From assembly GCF_902499175.1 (NCBI RefSeq), contig NZ_CABVQC010000034.1:26199-90198 (forward strand): a stretch of DNA of 64,000 bases, given 5' to 3'. This DNA is from Burkholderia aenigmatica (GTDB taxonomy: Bacteria > Pseudomonadota > Gammaproteobacteria > Burkholderiales > Burkholderiaceae). Both the position numbers and the translations under genes were made by a program. Below the pieces are notes generated by a model that did no database searches, was not told the origin of the DNA, and worked only from the letters and a program-made list of their open reading frames with translations. Below, in pieces: positions 52,501 to 60,691 of this stretch (positions within the stretch are counted from its first letter, which is position 1; every line of letters begins with the position of its first letter).

Positions 52501-53180
52501 TCGACCGATGCCGACGATTCGACCACGTCCGTCACGCACTTGAGCGCGACCCACAGGCCCGAGTAGCGGCTCATTGCCCAGCCGTGCAGGCCGAAATCGA
52601 GATATTCCTGCACGTTGGACGGGAACAGCACCGGCAGCCCGCAGGCCTTGAAGATGTGTTCGGACTGGTGCGCGAGCGTCGACGATTTCGCTGCGTGGTC
52701 GTCACCGGCGAGCACCAGCACGCCGCCGTGCTGCGACGAGCCGGCCGAGTTCGCGTGCTTGAATACGTCGCCCGTACGGTCGACGCCCGGGCCCTTGCCG
52801 TACCACATGCCGAACACGCCGTCGTGCTTCGCGCCGGGGTACAGGTTGACTTGCTGCGAGCCCCACACGGCGGTGGCGGCGAGATCTTCGTTGAGGCCGG
52901 GCTGGAAGACGATCTGGTGGGCTGCCAGGTGCTGCTTGGCTTTCCAGAGCGACAGATCGAGGCCGCCGAGCGGCGAACCGCGATAGCCGGAGATGAAACC
53001 GGCGGTATTGAGACCGGCGGCACGGTCGCGTTCCTGCTGGAGCATCGGCAGGCGCACGAGGGCCTGGATGCCGCTCATGTACGCGCGACCGCGTTCCAGT
53101 GTGTATTTGTCATCAAGCGTGACGGACTTCAGCGCGGCTTCCAGGGACGCGCGTTGGCCTGCGTCTAGCGGGGCATTCAT
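49590..53180 (-). CDS. Fused indolepyruvate ferredoxin oxidoreductase
   Basis: Single-chain 2-oxoacid oxidoreductase of 1196 residues that decarboxylates aryl pyruvates (from Tyr, Phe or Trp) to aryl-CoA thioesters. The order is a pyrimidine-binding alpha part (about 40-420; GFISGYRGSPLGGLD), a thiamine pyrophosphate part (about 450-700; SGCPHNTSTNVPEGSRAIAGIGCHYM and GDGTYFHSG), an iron-sulfur insert (CEGCGDCSVQSNC, about 665-677) and a gamma-like domain (about 730-930; VTGVGGTGVVTIGALLGMAA). The last 250 residues are a further conserved region. GGAGGAG precedes the ATG. Located near hppD, it fits aromatic amino-acid catabolism that also feeds phenylacetyl-CoA to the paa operon. Confidence 0.93.
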   Translation of the reverse strand: MNAPLDAGQRASLEAALKSVTLDDKYTLERGRAYMSGIQALVRLPMLQQERDRAAGLNTAGFISGYRGSPLGGLDLSLWKAKQHLAAHQIVFQPGLNEDLAATAVWGSQQVNLYPGAKHDGVFGMWYGKGPGVDRTGDVFKHANSAGSSQHGGVLVLAGDDHAAKSSTLAHQSEHIFKACGLPVLFPSNVQEYLDFGLHGWAMSRYSGLWVALKCVTDVVESSASVDIDPHRTEIVLPTDFILPDGGLNIRWPDPPLVQEARLLDYKWYAALAYVRANKLDRIEIDSPHARFGIMTGGKAYLDVRQALTDLGLDDETCARIGIRLYKVGCVWPLEAQGAQAFARGLDEILVVEEKRQILEYAIKEELYNWPDGQRPRVFGKFDEKDGAGGEWSVPMGNWLLPAHYELSPAIIAKAIATRLEKFELPSDVRARIAARLAVITAKEMALAKPHVQTERKPWFCSGCPHNTSTNVPEGSRAIAGIGCHYMTVWMDRSTSTFSQMGGEGVPWIGQAPFTDEKHVFANLGDGTYFHSGLLAVRAAISSKANITYKILYNDAVAMTGGQPVDGVLTVPQITHQLASEGAKKIVIVTDEPEKYDSQKTLLAPGVTIHHRDQLDDVQRELREIEGTTILIYDQTCATEKRRRRKRGTYPDPAKRVVINDAVCEGCGDCSVQSNCLSVEPLETEFGTKRQINQSSCNKDFSCVKGFCPSFVTVEGGQLKKPKAVSVDGNALPPIPEPTLPDIDRAYGVLVTGVGGTGVVTIGALLGMAAHLENKGVTVLDVTGLAQKGGAVMSHVQISHAPTDIHATRIAMGEADLVIGCDAIVTAGDECTSRMRHDTTRVVVNSAQTPTAEFIKNPNWAFPGLSAENDIRAAAGEAVDFIDANRFAVALLGDAIYTNPFVLGYAWQKGWLPLTLASLVRAIELNAVSVEKNRAAFDWGRRAAHDLASVKQAAAGDARPAQGATVIALHTKKAVDALIAKRVEFLTAYQNAAYASRYAAFVDKVRAAERALADGDTVQEQLTEAVARNLFKLMAYKDEYEVARLQSDPAFLARLTAQFEGDWKLKFHLAPPLFAKTDAHGHLVKKAYGPWMMSAFRLLAKAKFLRGTGLDPFGRTDERRTERALIGEYEALIGEVLGKLNAANRPLALELAALPDGIRGYGHVKENNLRAVRQKWNTLLAKWRAPAGGQSHQQVA

Positions 53181-53510
53181 TAACAGTCTCCTCCACCCAG
53201 TTTGGGATCACCAAAACTCGACTGCTTCGGGCATCTTGTGGACGCGTCGGCAGTGGCCGGCATATTGGCCGGTTTTAAGCGATGGTAGCACTGGGGCAAA
53301 CCCGCCGCCCATCGGTTGGAACGCGGGGGAATTGCGGCGGCGCATCAGAAAAACAGGGTGGAACCATGCGTTACATCATGTAAAAGCATGTAAAGCCGGG
53401 TTCATCTGCGGGCAAATGCCGTTAATCTTGTCGGCCTGCCGGAGGTGCCCGGTCGCGTTGGCTTGTTTCCACGCAATCGGGGAGGCGCCGGCAGTTTTAC
53501 AGGAGGTGCA
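53181..53510. other. Intergenic region with a candidate promoter and operator
   Basis: On the minus strand, TTGCCC (revcomp of 53294-53299), 16 bases and TAAAAC (revcomp of 53272-53277) could start the oxidoreductase transcript. On the plus strand the palindrome TTACATCATGTAA (53371-53383) and a second ATGTAAA nearby may be an operator for the small gene at 53511. Nothing else is seen. Confidence 0.4.
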
Positions 53511-53705
53511 ATGAACACACGTCATATCCAGAGTTTCCTGATCGTGTCCGCCGCGTTTTTCTCGATGACGGGCCCGGTGCACGCGCGAGGCGCGAGCGCA
53601 CTGGCGGCAGCCGGCGCGCAGATGCAGCAGATCGTGCCGGCCCAGGACGCCGTCGCGCAGCCGTCGGCCGAGCGCGCCGTCGCGTCGAAGGCGAACGCGC
53701 GTTGA
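53511..53705 (+). CDS. Small secreted peptide of unknown function
   Basis: Protein of 64 residues. A perfect ribosome-binding site (AGGAGGTG, 53501-53508) precedes the ATG, which is rare among short frames here and argues for real translation. A signal peptide (MNTRHIQSFLIVSAAFFSMTGPVHARG, cleavage near 26) is followed by 38 Ala/Gln-rich residues with no motif. A strong terminator follows. I do not recognise the family. It is a single-gene unit upstream of the convergent hppD. Confidence 0.7.
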   Translation: MNTRHIQSFLIVSAAFFSMTGPVHARGASALAAAGAQMQQIVPAQDAVAQPSAERAVASKANAR

Positions 53706-53740
53706 TCCGGTCGCGCGGCCTGCGGGCCGCGCCGGAATGC

Positions 53741-53775
53741 AAAAAGGGCGGGAATCCAAGGATTCCCGCCCTTTT
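53741..53775. terminator. Bidirectional terminator between the small peptide gene and hppD
   Basis: Perfect stem AAAAAGGGCGGGAATCC / GGATTCCCGCCCTTTTT with a one- or two-base loop. Confidence 0.93.
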
Positions 53776-53837
53776 TCTTTGTGCCGCCGGATCGTGCGGG
53801 CTGCCGGGTTGCCCCGGGCAGCCGCCCGCCGGATGCG

Positions 53838-54935
53838 TCAGGCCTTGTCCTGCACGACGCCGCGACGGATCTGGTCGAGTTCGATCGATTCGAACAGCGC
53901 CTTGAAGTTGCCTTCGCCGAAGCCCTGGTTGCCCTTGCGCTGAATGATCTCGAAGAAGATCGGCCCGATCTGGTTCTCGGTGAAGATCTGCAGCAGCAGG
54001 TCGTCGCGCGCGCCGTCGATCAGGATCTTGCGCTTCTTCAGTTCTTCCAGCGATTCGCCGTGGTCCGGTACGCGGCGATCGACCAGTTCGTAATACGTGT
54101 CGATCGTGTCGAGCAGCTTCACTTCCTTGCTGCGCAGGCCGTCGACCGCCTGGTAGATGTCGCTCGCGCCGAGCGCGATGTGCTGGATGCCTTCGCCGTG
54201 GTACGCGTCGAGGTATTCCTGGATCTGGCCGGCCGTATCCGAGCCTTCCTCGTTGATCGGGATGCGGATCTTGCCGCACGGCGACGTCATCGCCTTCGAC
54301 TTCACGCCCGTCACCTTGCCTTCGATGTCGAAGTAGCGCACTTCGCGGAAGTTGAACAGGCGCTCGTAGAACTCGGCCCATTCCTGCATGCGGCCGCGAT
54401 GCACGTTGTGCGTCAGGTGGTCGATATAGGTGAGGCCGTGGCCGACCGGGTTCGGGGTCGCGCCGGCGATCGGCTCGAAATCGACGTCGTAGATGCTGAT
54501 GTCGCCGATTGCGCCCGGCTGCGCGCCGTTCTTGCCGCGCCAGCGGTCGACGAAGTAGATCAGCGAATCGCCGATGCCCTTGATCGCCGGGATATTCAGC
54601 TCCATCGGGCCCGTCTTGTTGTCGAAGCCCCAGGCGCCGAGTTCCAGCGCGTGCTTGTACGCCTTCGAGGCGTCCTGCACGCGGAACGCGATTGCGCAGA
54701 TCGACGGGCCATGCAGGCGTGCGAAGCGTTGCGCGAACGAATCGGGTTCGGCGTTGATGATGAAGTTGATGTCGCCCTGGCGGTACACCGTCACGTCCTT
54801 GTGGCGGTGGCGCGCGATCGCGGTGAAACCCATCCGTTCGAACAGTTGTCCGAGCGCTTTCGGGTCCGGTGCCGTGTATTCGATGAATTCGAAGCCGTCG
54901 GTGCCGACGGGGTTGTCCCAGTTCGGGATCTGCAT
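53838..54935 (-). CDS. hppD: 4-hydroxyphenylpyruvate dioxygenase
   Basis: Fe(II)-dependent dioxygenase of 365 residues that converts 4-hydroxyphenylpyruvate to homogentisate in tyrosine breakdown. It has two vicinal-oxygen-chelate domains. The iron ligands can be placed in YIDHLTHNVHRG (His), GEGIQHIALG (His) and PIFFEIIQRKGNQGFGEGNF (Glu); the latter is the family signature. I chose the start MQIPNWDNPVGTDGF, with AGGAGACAC upstream. It is divergent from an Lrp-type regulator gene. The next enzyme (homogentisate dioxygenase) is not in the window. Confidence 0.96.
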   Translation of the reverse strand: MQIPNWDNPVGTDGFEFIEYTAPDPKALGQLFERMGFTAIARHRHKDVTVYRQGDINFIINAEPDSFAQRFARLHGPSICAIAFRVQDASKAYKHALELGAWGFDNKTGPMELNIPAIKGIGDSLIYFVDRWRGKNGAQPGAIGDISIYDVDFEPIAGATPNPVGHGLTYIDHLTHNVHRGRMQEWAEFYERLFNFREVRYFDIEGKVTGVKSKAMTSPCGKIRIPINEEGSDTAGQIQEYLDAYHGEGIQHIALGASDIYQAVDGLRSKEVKLLDTIDTYYELVDRRVPDHGESLEELKKRKILIDGARDDLLLQIFTENQIGPIFFEIIQRKGNQGFGEGNFKALFESIELDQIRRGVVQDKA

Positions 54936-55147
54936 GGCGTGTCTCCTGTGGGGGCGATCGGCCGGGGCGGTGTGCGCATACCCGGCGTGGTTCGATGTCG
55001 AACGTGGCACACGCGGCGGCGTGCGCGACGACTCGGTACGTGCGACAGAGTGTAGCGGGCAGCCGCGAGCGTAAACTTGCGAACTTAATTGCCCGAACTT
55101 ACGATGGCGCAATTTCCAGTCTCAAACCATTCATTGGAGGGCAGAAG

Positions 55148-55672
55148 ATGGCGCAAGCCGAATTGGATGCCATCGACCGGCGGATTCTCGCGATTCTTCA
55201 GGAGAACGGGCGCCTGTCGAATCAGGAGATCGCCGAGCGCGTGAACCTGTCGCCGAGTCCGTGTCTGCGGCGGATCCGGCGGCTCGAGGAGATCGGCGTG
55301 ATTACCGGCTATGTCGCGCTGCTGAATCCGCAGAAGCTCGGGCTCGACCTGCTCGCGTACGTGAGCGTACGGCTCGAGAAGCGCGGCGGCCTGGCGCCGG
55401 TCCGGGCCGACGAAACGTCGGCGCGCGCGGGCGCGACCCATGCGGAGCTGTTTCGCGCGGCCGTGCAGACCTGGCCGGAAGTGGTCGCGTGCCACGCGAT
55501 GACGGGGGATATGGATTACCTGCTGCGTGTGCAGGTCGAGGACATGGCGCATTTCTCCCGCTTCGTGCAGGAGCATTTGCTGCATCACCCGTCGGTGATC
55601 GACGTGAAGACGAGCTTTTCGCTCGAATGCTTCAAGGAAACGACGGCGTTGCCGATTCGTTCGGTGCGCTAG
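55148..55672 (+). CDS. Lrp/AsnC family regulator, likely controlling hppD
   Basis: Regulator of 174 residues: winged helix-turn-helix (about 5-60; IDRRILAILQENGRLSNQEIAERVNLSPSPCLRRIRRLE) and RAM domain (about 70-160; CHAMTGDMDYLLRVQVEDM). A Gly/Ala/Arg insert of about 20 residues (GGLAPVRADETSARAGATH) between the first RAM strand and helix makes it longer than the usual 150-160 residues. GGAGG lies 7 bases before the ATG at 55148. The divergent 212-base region to hppD contains two CGAACTTA repeats (near 55078 and 55096), plausible binding sites. Confidence 0.9.
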   Translation: MAQAELDAIDRRILAILQENGRLSNQEIAERVNLSPSPCLRRIRRLEEIGVITGYVALLNPQKLGLDLLAYVSVRLEKRGGLAPVRADETSARAGATHAELFRAAVQTWPEVVACHAMTGDMDYLLRVQVEDMAHFSRFVQEHLLHHPSVIDVKTSFSLECFKETTALPIRSVR

Positions 55673-55730
55673 TGCGCGGCGGGGAAGGGGGAGGCCGGGC
55701 GCGCGGCAGGCGCGGCCCGGCTGGCTGAAG

Positions 55731-56378
55731 TTACGCCGTCAGCGCGGCGGGCATCAGCGATTCGATGAACTTTGTGGTGCGGCGCGCCTGGCGCTTCATC
55801 GCGTAGTCGAACACCGCGGCCTGCTCCTGCAGCATCTCGGCGATGATCGTCGAGTGGTCGGCCGGCGGCAGCGACAGGTACGCATCGGCTTCGCCGTACG
55901 CATACTCGATCCGCATCCCGGATTTCTTCGCGATGTGCATCATCGTCGCGTTACGCGACAGGCAGTGCATGTACAGCATCGTCACGTGCGTGTTGCGGCT
56001 GCGGATCGCCGCGCGCTCGAACAGCTTCGAGCCGACGCCGCGGCCGCGTGCGCTTTCGAGCACCGACACGCCGAATTCGGCCGTGCGCTTGTCGCCCTCG
56101 GCCGGCAGGTAGGCCAGGTGGCCGACGCCGATCAGTTCGAGGTCGTGGTCGAACACGCCGAACACGGTGTCGCGGCCGAAGTCGATCGTGCGGACATAGT
56201 TCTCGATCACGTGGTCGGGCACCATCTGGCCGAAGCGCAGCAGGCGGTCCTCTTCGTCGAGCGAGAGAAAGTGGGTGAGCATTTGCTCACGGTCTTTGGA
56301 AGCCAGTTCCCTGACGAGAACCGGCGCACTACCGGCGTTGCCGACGACATCGGCAGTGCCGTTGAATTGCGTGTTCAT
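55731..56378 (-). CDS. GNAT family N-acetyltransferase
   Basis: Acetyl-CoA-dependent transferase of 215 residues. The core GNAT domain covers about 20-165, with the acetyl-CoA loop in SARGRGVGSKLFERAAIRSRN (RGRGVG, about 111-116) and the later strand TMLYMHCLSRNATMMHIAKKSGMR. The C-terminal 45 residues form a helix found in a small set of proteobacterial relatives. The substrate is unknown. It appears monocistronic. The 244 bases upstream include the AT-rich stretch 56470-56560, in which I see no gene. Confidence 0.86.
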   Translation of the reverse strand: MNTQFNGTADVVGNAGSAPVLVRELASKDREQMLTHFLSLDEEDRLLRFGQMVPDHVIENYVRTIDFGRDTVFGVFDHDLELIGVGHLAYLPAEGDKRTAEFGVSVLESARGRGVGSKLFERAAIRSRNTHVTMLYMHCLSRNATMMHIAKKSGMRIEYAYGEADAYLSLPPADHSTIIAEMLQEQAAVFDYAMKRQARRTTKFIESLMPAALTA

Positions 56379-56622
56379 CGTGGGTTCCTCAATGTGTGAC
56401 CGTACAGCGGGTTGTGCAATGCAACAGCATTTTACCCGACCGTCAGCCCCCGGATTGGGGAAAACCCGTATTTAACGATGTTTAAGCTGGAGGATGAATT
56501 CTAAATCTGCTTAGTTAATTGTCTATCTATTTGATTTTTAATGAGTTTAAAATTCGTCATATGAAATGCGCGGCGGGCGGTCGCAGTGTGCCCGTCGCGC
56601 AACGTTTGCTGCTGCGCGGCAA

Positions 56623-57228
56623 TCAGGCGGCCGTCGACAGCCCGCGTTCGATCAGGTCGATCACCTGCTCGGCGAAGTCGCGGTAGCCGAGGCGGCCGCC
56701 GGGCTTCAGCCAGGTGAACGTCCAGTTGATCATCCCGAACACCATCATCGTCACGGACGTCTGGTTTTCCTTCGAGATGCGGTCCGGGTACGCACGTGCG
56801 AGCTGCCGCGTGAACGCCGCGACGATGTCGCGCTGGCGGTCGAGCACGATTTCGCGCTGCGCGTCCTCGAGATACTTCACGTCGTTGAGCAGCGCGACGT
56901 GGCGGCTGTGCGATGTCTCGTACTCGCCGAGGAACGCGCGCACGAGCTCCGCGAACGCATCGCGCTCGCTGAGGCCGCGCCGCTGGCTCGCCCCTTCGAC
57001 CTCGGCGATGATCAGCATCAGCCGTTTCGTGTAGCGGTCGAGCAGGTCGAACAGGATCGCTTCCTTGCTCTCGTAATAGTGATAGAGGCGTGCCTTCGAC
57101 GTGCCGCTCGCGGTCGCGAGATCGGACATCGACGTGCTCGGGTAGCTCGTCTGAGCGAATTTCTCGGCGGCCAGATCGAGGATCTGCTCGCGCTGGGATT
57201 CGTGGTCGGGCGCTCGGGTACGGGCCAT
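56623..57228 (-). CDS. paaR: TetR family regulator, PaaR-type repressor of phenylacetate catabolism
   Basis: Repressor of 201 residues with a TetR helix-turn-helix at the N terminus (about 12-60; ATASGTSKARLYHYYESKEAILFDLL) and a ligand domain with WLKPGGRLGYRDFAEQVIDLI near the end. Its location downstream of paaABCDE and the perfect TetR-type palindrome before paaA support the name: in related species a TetR protein at this position represses paa genes and is released by phenylacetyl-CoA or a derivative. The stop of the DUF1835 gene is 16 bases upstream, so the two are co-transcribed. Confidence 0.85.
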   Translation of the reverse strand: MARTRAPDHESQREQILDLAAEKFAQTSYPSTSMSDLATASGTSKARLYHYYESKEAILFDLLDRYTKRLMLIIAEVEGASQRRGLSERDAFAELVRAFLGEYETSHSRHVALLNDVKYLEDAQREIVLDRQRDIVAAFTRQLARAYPDRISKENQTSVTMMVFGMINWTFTWLKPGGRLGYRDFAEQVIDLIERGLSTAA

Positions 57229-57244
57229 GGTCGAATACGGAAGA

Positions 57245-58069
57245 TTAGCGGTGCGGGGTGGCCGCGCGGGCCGCGCGCACCTGCGTAGAAGAGAGGGCGT
57301 CGGGCGCGTCGTCCTGCAGCTCGAGTCGGCCGGCTGCCGCGAGCTCGCGGCAGCGCCACCAGGCGATCGAGTCGCTGACGAACAGCCCGCCGCGGTCGGC
57401 GTCGGCCATGATGCTGCCGACGAGGCGCCCCGCGGGCAGCCAGTCGGCTTCCGCGCGCGCGACGATCAGCGCGTCGAGATCCGCATAGTGGCCGCTCTTG
57501 ATCGTGTTGCTGACCCAGTAGCGCAGCTCGGCGTTCAGGTGCTTCGCCTCCTGCCATTCGAGCGCGAGGCGGCCGATGCGCAGTACCGAGATCGGCGCGG
57601 CGACCGGCCGCTTGCGTGCCAGTTCCGCGGGCGAGAACATGCCGGTCGCGCATGCCTGGTCGGTGCGTGACAGCGACGCGCGCTGCGCGGTGTCGAGATC
57701 GGCGGCCGACAGCCGTACTTCGTTCAGGCGTTGCGGGACGTTGCGCAGGTGATAGGCGACGCGGCGCAGCAGCAGCTTGTCGCCGACACTCGGCGCGTGC
57801 CACACGACGACCTGGCCCGTATCCATAGCGAGCTGGTCGAGGCGTGCGAACTCGCTTTCGATCTCTGCGTTCCAGTCGGGAATCCGGTCGCCGAGCACGC
57901 GCTGCCAGAAGACGGCGCGCGTGTCGGGTGCCTCGTCGGCGCCCTTGAGCGGCCCGACGCCGAGGTCGTCGAGCAATCCGACGACGAGCTCGTCGCGTCC
58001 GGCTTGCGCGAGTGCCTCGCGCAGCGACTCGGCGGCGGTGCCGCCCTGAATCACATGAATGGTACTCAT
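57245..58069 (-). CDS. DUF1835/DUF3658 domain protein
   Basis: Protein of 274 residues with the DUF1835 start (STIHVIQGGTAAESLREAL ... LDDLGVGPLKG) and a C-terminal DUF3658-like part ending near LEWQ...RVVGS-type segments (about 155-255). No function is established. It is separated from paaE by a terminator and sits directly upstream of the paaR gene, as in other Burkholderia paa loci, so it may act in control of the pathway; that is inference from position only. Confidence 0.8.
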   Translation of the reverse strand: MSTIHVIQGGTAAESLREALAQAGRDELVVGLLDDLGVGPLKGADEAPDTRAVFWQRVLGDRIPDWNAEIESEFARLDQLAMDTGQVVVWHAPSVGDKLLLRRVAYHLRNVPQRLNEVRLSAADLDTAQRASLSRTDQACATGMFSPAELARKRPVAAPISVLRIGRLALEWQEAKHLNAELRYWVSNTIKSGHYADLDALIVARAEADWLPAGRLVGSIMADADRGGLFVSDSIAWWRCRELAAAGRLELQDDAPDALSSTQVRAARAATPHR

Positions 58070-58084
58070 CGGCCTGTCGTCAAC

Positions 58085-58135
58085 AAAAGAAAACCGCCGG
58101 CCGGGCGGACGTTGCGATGTCCAGCCGGCCGGCGG
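58085..58135 (-). terminator. Terminator of the paaABCDE operon
   Basis: On the minus strand CCGCCGGCCGG and its complement CCGGCCGGCGG form a long stem around about 19 loop bases, followed by TTTTCTTTT. Confidence 0.8.
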
Positions 58136-58197
58136 CCCCTAGTGTAAGCGAGATGTGTGACGGCGAGAAACCGTCAGGCGCCGCGACGCGACGTCGC

Positions 58198-59286
58198 TCA
58201 ACGCTCGTCGAAGCTCACGACGACCTTGTCGCTGATCGGGTGGCACTGGCACGTGAGCACGAAACCATCCTTCACTTCATGCTCCTCGAGCGTGTAGTTC
58301 TTCTCCATCCGAACCTCGCCTTCGAGCACCTTCGCCCGGCACGTGCAGCACACCCCGCCCTTGCATGCGTACGGCAGCGCGAGGCCCGCGCGCAGGCCGA
58401 TATCGAGCAGGCTCACGCCTTCGTACGGCAGCCGCAGCTTGCGCTTCTTGCCGTCGAGCACGATTTCCAGGTCGGCCGCCGGCGTCTGGTCGGTGATTTC
58501 GACGATCGGGGCGCCGGCCTGCGGCAGCGGCGTGCCGAAGCGCTCGACATGCACCTTCGCCTGCGGCACGCCGGCCGCCTTCAGCGCGGCTTCGGCCGCA
58601 TCCATCATCGGCGCGGGGCCGCAGATGAACGCCTCGTCGATCGCGTCGGCCGGTGTCAGCGTGCCGAGGAATTCCGCGCATTTCGCCTGGTCGAGCACGC
58701 CGTTGAACAGCTCGACGTCCTGCTGGTCGTCCGACAGCACGTGATAGAGGACGAAGCGGTTCATGTAGCGGTTCTTCAGGTCCTCGAGCTCCTCCGCGAA
58801 CATGATCGCGTCGACGCTGCGGTTGCCGTAGATCAGCGTGAACGTGCTGCGCGGCTCCAGTTCGAGCGTCGTTTTCACGATCGCGAGCACCGGCGTGATC
58901 CCGGAGCCGCCGGAAAACGCGACGTACTGCTTGCCGTGATCGGCGTTCAGGTGCGTGAAGAACCGGCCGTCCGGCGTCATCACGTCGATCGTGTGGCCCG
59001 GCTTGAGCGAGTCGAACGCGAAGTTCGAGAAGCGCCCGCCGCGCACGCGCTTGATGCCGATGCGCAGTTCGCCGTCACGGTCGTAGTCCGTCGTGCCGAC
59101 ACAGATCGAATACGAGCGGCGCGTTTCCTCGCCGTCGATGTGGGTCTTCAGCGTGACGAACTGGCCCTGCGTGAAGCGGTACGCGTCGCGCAGCTCGGGC
59201 GGCACGTCGAAGGAGACGGTCACGGCGTCGGCGGTCTCGGGCCGCACGTCGCGGATACGCAGCGGATGAAATTGCGGGGTCGCCAT
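58198..59286 (-). CDS. paaE: 1,2-phenylacetyl-CoA epoxidase, reductase subunit
   Basis: Electron-transfer subunit of 362 residues that passes electrons from NADPH to the PaaA diiron centre. The FAD domain (about 1-105) has RRSYS (flavin-binding RxYS), the NAD(P) domain (about 110-235) has SGGSGITPVLAI, and the C-terminal plant-type [2Fe-2S] ferredoxin (about 270-362) shows CKGGVCCTCRAKV and a distal Cys in TCQCHP. The start MATPQFHPLRI is 5 bases after the paaD stop. It is the last gene of the operon. Confidence 0.95.
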   Translation of the reverse strand: MATPQFHPLRIRDVRPETADAVTVSFDVPPELRDAYRFTQGQFVTLKTHIDGEETRRSYSICVGTTDYDRDGELRIGIKRVRGGRFSNFAFDSLKPGHTIDVMTPDGRFFTHLNADHGKQYVAFSGGSGITPVLAIVKTTLELEPRSTFTLIYGNRSVDAIMFAEELEDLKNRYMNRFVLYHVLSDDQQDVELFNGVLDQAKCAEFLGTLTPADAIDEAFICGPAPMMDAAEAALKAAGVPQAKVHVERFGTPLPQAGAPIVEITDQTPAADLEIVLDGKKRKLRLPYEGVSLLDIGLRAGLALPYACKGGVCCTCRAKVLEGEVRMEKNYTLEEHEVKDGFVLTCQCHPISDKVVVSFDER

Positions 59287-59291
59287 ATCGA

Positions 59292-59852
59292 TTAATAGGG
59301 TTTGAAGTAGTCGAAGGGTTCGCGGCAGTCGACGCAGCGATACAGCGCCTTGCAGGCCGTGGACGCGAATTGCGCGAGACGCTCGGTACGGGCGGAGCCG
59401 CAGCGCGGGCACGCGGGCGCAGCGACGGGCCGCGGCACGAAACGCACGACGTTCTCCCGCGGCGCGGCGGTGCCGCACTGGCCGACCGGCGGCGCGATGC
59501 CGTACGCGCGCAGCTTGTCGCGCGCTTCCTGCGTAATCCAGTCGGTCGTCCAGGCGGGCGCGAGCACCGTCTCGATCCGGTGCGGCGGCAGGCCGGCGGC
59601 CTGCAGCGCGGCGGCGATGTCCTCCGCGATCTGCGACATGGCCGGGCAGCCCGAGTAGGTCGGCGTGATCACGACTTCGAGCTGGCCGTCGTCCGCGCGG
59701 CGGACGTCGCGCAGGATGCCGAGCTCGCGGATCGACACGACCGGGATCTCGGGGTCGGGCACGGCTTCGAGCACGTCCCATGCACGGGCGAGCAGCGGGT
59801 CGGCGTGGCGCGCGGCAGGCACGGCGTGAGCGGGGGCGGTCTGGACGGACAT
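59292..59852 (-). CDS. paaD: 1,2-phenylacetyl-CoA epoxidase assembly protein (DUF59)
   Basis: Protein of 186 residues required for epoxidase function, probably in iron-cluster or cofactor delivery. The MIP18/DUF59 domain (about 22-105) has VPDPEIPVVSIRELGILRDV and the cluster-related TPTYSGCPAMSQIAEDI. A C-terminal zinc-ribbon follows (about 145-186; CPRCGSARTE ... CKALYRCVDC). Length and order (third from the end, between paaC and paaE) match the family. It is also called paaJ in some annotations. Confidence 0.94.
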   Translation of the reverse strand: MSVQTAPAHAVPAARHADPLLARAWDVLEAVPDPEIPVVSIRELGILRDVRRADDGQLEVVITPTYSGCPAMSQIAEDIAAALQAAGLPPHRIETVLAPAWTTDWITQEARDKLRAYGIAPPVGQCGTAAPRENVVRFVPRPVAAPACPRCGSARTERLAQFASTACKALYRCVDCREPFDYFKPY

Positions 59853-59877
59853 CGTCGGGCTCCGTTGGGGCGGCTGG

Positions 59878-60681
59878 TTACCAGCTCGCGCCGGGATGCT
59901 GGCGCGCGAGGCTCTGCATTTCGGCGAGCAGGTAGCCCATGTGTTCCGAGTGCTCGCCCTGCTTGCCGGTCGTCACGTGCTGCACGGGTGCCGGCAGCGT
60001 GAGCGTCGCCTCCGCGAGCGCGTCGTCGACGTCCGCGCGCCATGCCGCTTCGAGCGCGGCCGGCGCGGGGGCGATGCCCGCGGCGGCGACCGCATCGTCG
60101 ATCGTATCGGCGGCGAAGCATTCGCGCGTGTACGGCGTCAGGTAGTCGAGCGCGTCCTGCGCACGACGGTGCGATTCGTCGGTGCCGTCACCGAGGCGAA
60201 CCAGCCACTCGCGTGCGTGCTGCACGTGATAGCGGGTTTCCTTCACCGATTTCGCGGCGATCGCGGCGAGCTGCGTGTCGGTCGACGTTTCCAGTGCGCT
60301 CCACACGTGCAGCATCAGCGCCGAGTACAGGAAGTTGCGCACGATCGTGACCGCGTAGTCCTTGTCGGCGTGTGCGGTACCGGCGATCGGGCCGTAGTGC
60401 GGCAGCTCGGCGAGCGTGAAGTTCGCGAACTCGCGCTCGGCGCGGAAGTACGCATAGTCGTCCTCGGTCTTCGTCGCGCCGGTGAGCTGGCGCTCGAGTT
60501 CGGCCGCATGCGTATACAGCATGCGCGCTTGGCCGATGAGGTCGAGGCTCATGTTGGTGAGCGCGATGTCTTCCTCGAGGATCGGGCCGTGGCCGCACCA
60601 TTCGGCGTTGCGCTGACCGAGGATCAGCGTGTTGTCCGCGAGGCGCAGCACGTAGGAGAGGTGTTCGGGCGTGATCGTCAT
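59878..60681 (-). CDS. paaC: 1,2-phenylacetyl-CoA epoxidase, structural subunit PaaC
   Basis: All-helical ferritin-like subunit of 267 residues that forms the PaaAC core with PaaA but does not bind iron. Recognised stretches are LRLADNTLILGQRNAEWCGHGPILEEDIALTNMSLDLIGQARMLY at the N terminus and SVKETRYHVQHAREWLVRLGDGTDESHRRAQDAL. Length is normal for the family. It follows paaB by 10 bases and precedes paaD by 25. Confidence 0.95.
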   Translation of the reverse strand: MTITPEHLSYVLRLADNTLILGQRNAEWCGHGPILEEDIALTNMSLDLIGQARMLYTHAAELERQLTGATKTEDDYAYFRAEREFANFTLAELPHYGPIAGTAHADKDYAVTIVRNFLYSALMLHVWSALETSTDTQLAAIAAKSVKETRYHVQHAREWLVRLGDGTDESHRRAQDALDYLTPYTRECFAADTIDDAVAAAGIAPAPAALEAAWRADVDDALAEATLTLPAPVQHVTTGKQGEHSEHMGYLLAEMQSLARQHPGASW

Positions 60682-60691
60682 GGCGCGGGCG

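Noticed and set aside
49527..53168. A 1213-codon open frame on the plus strand opposite the indolepyruvate oxidoreductase
   Set aside because: High-GC shadow of the real gene: Arg/Ala/His-rich, no family motif, no ribosome-binding site, while the minus-strand protein has clear domains.
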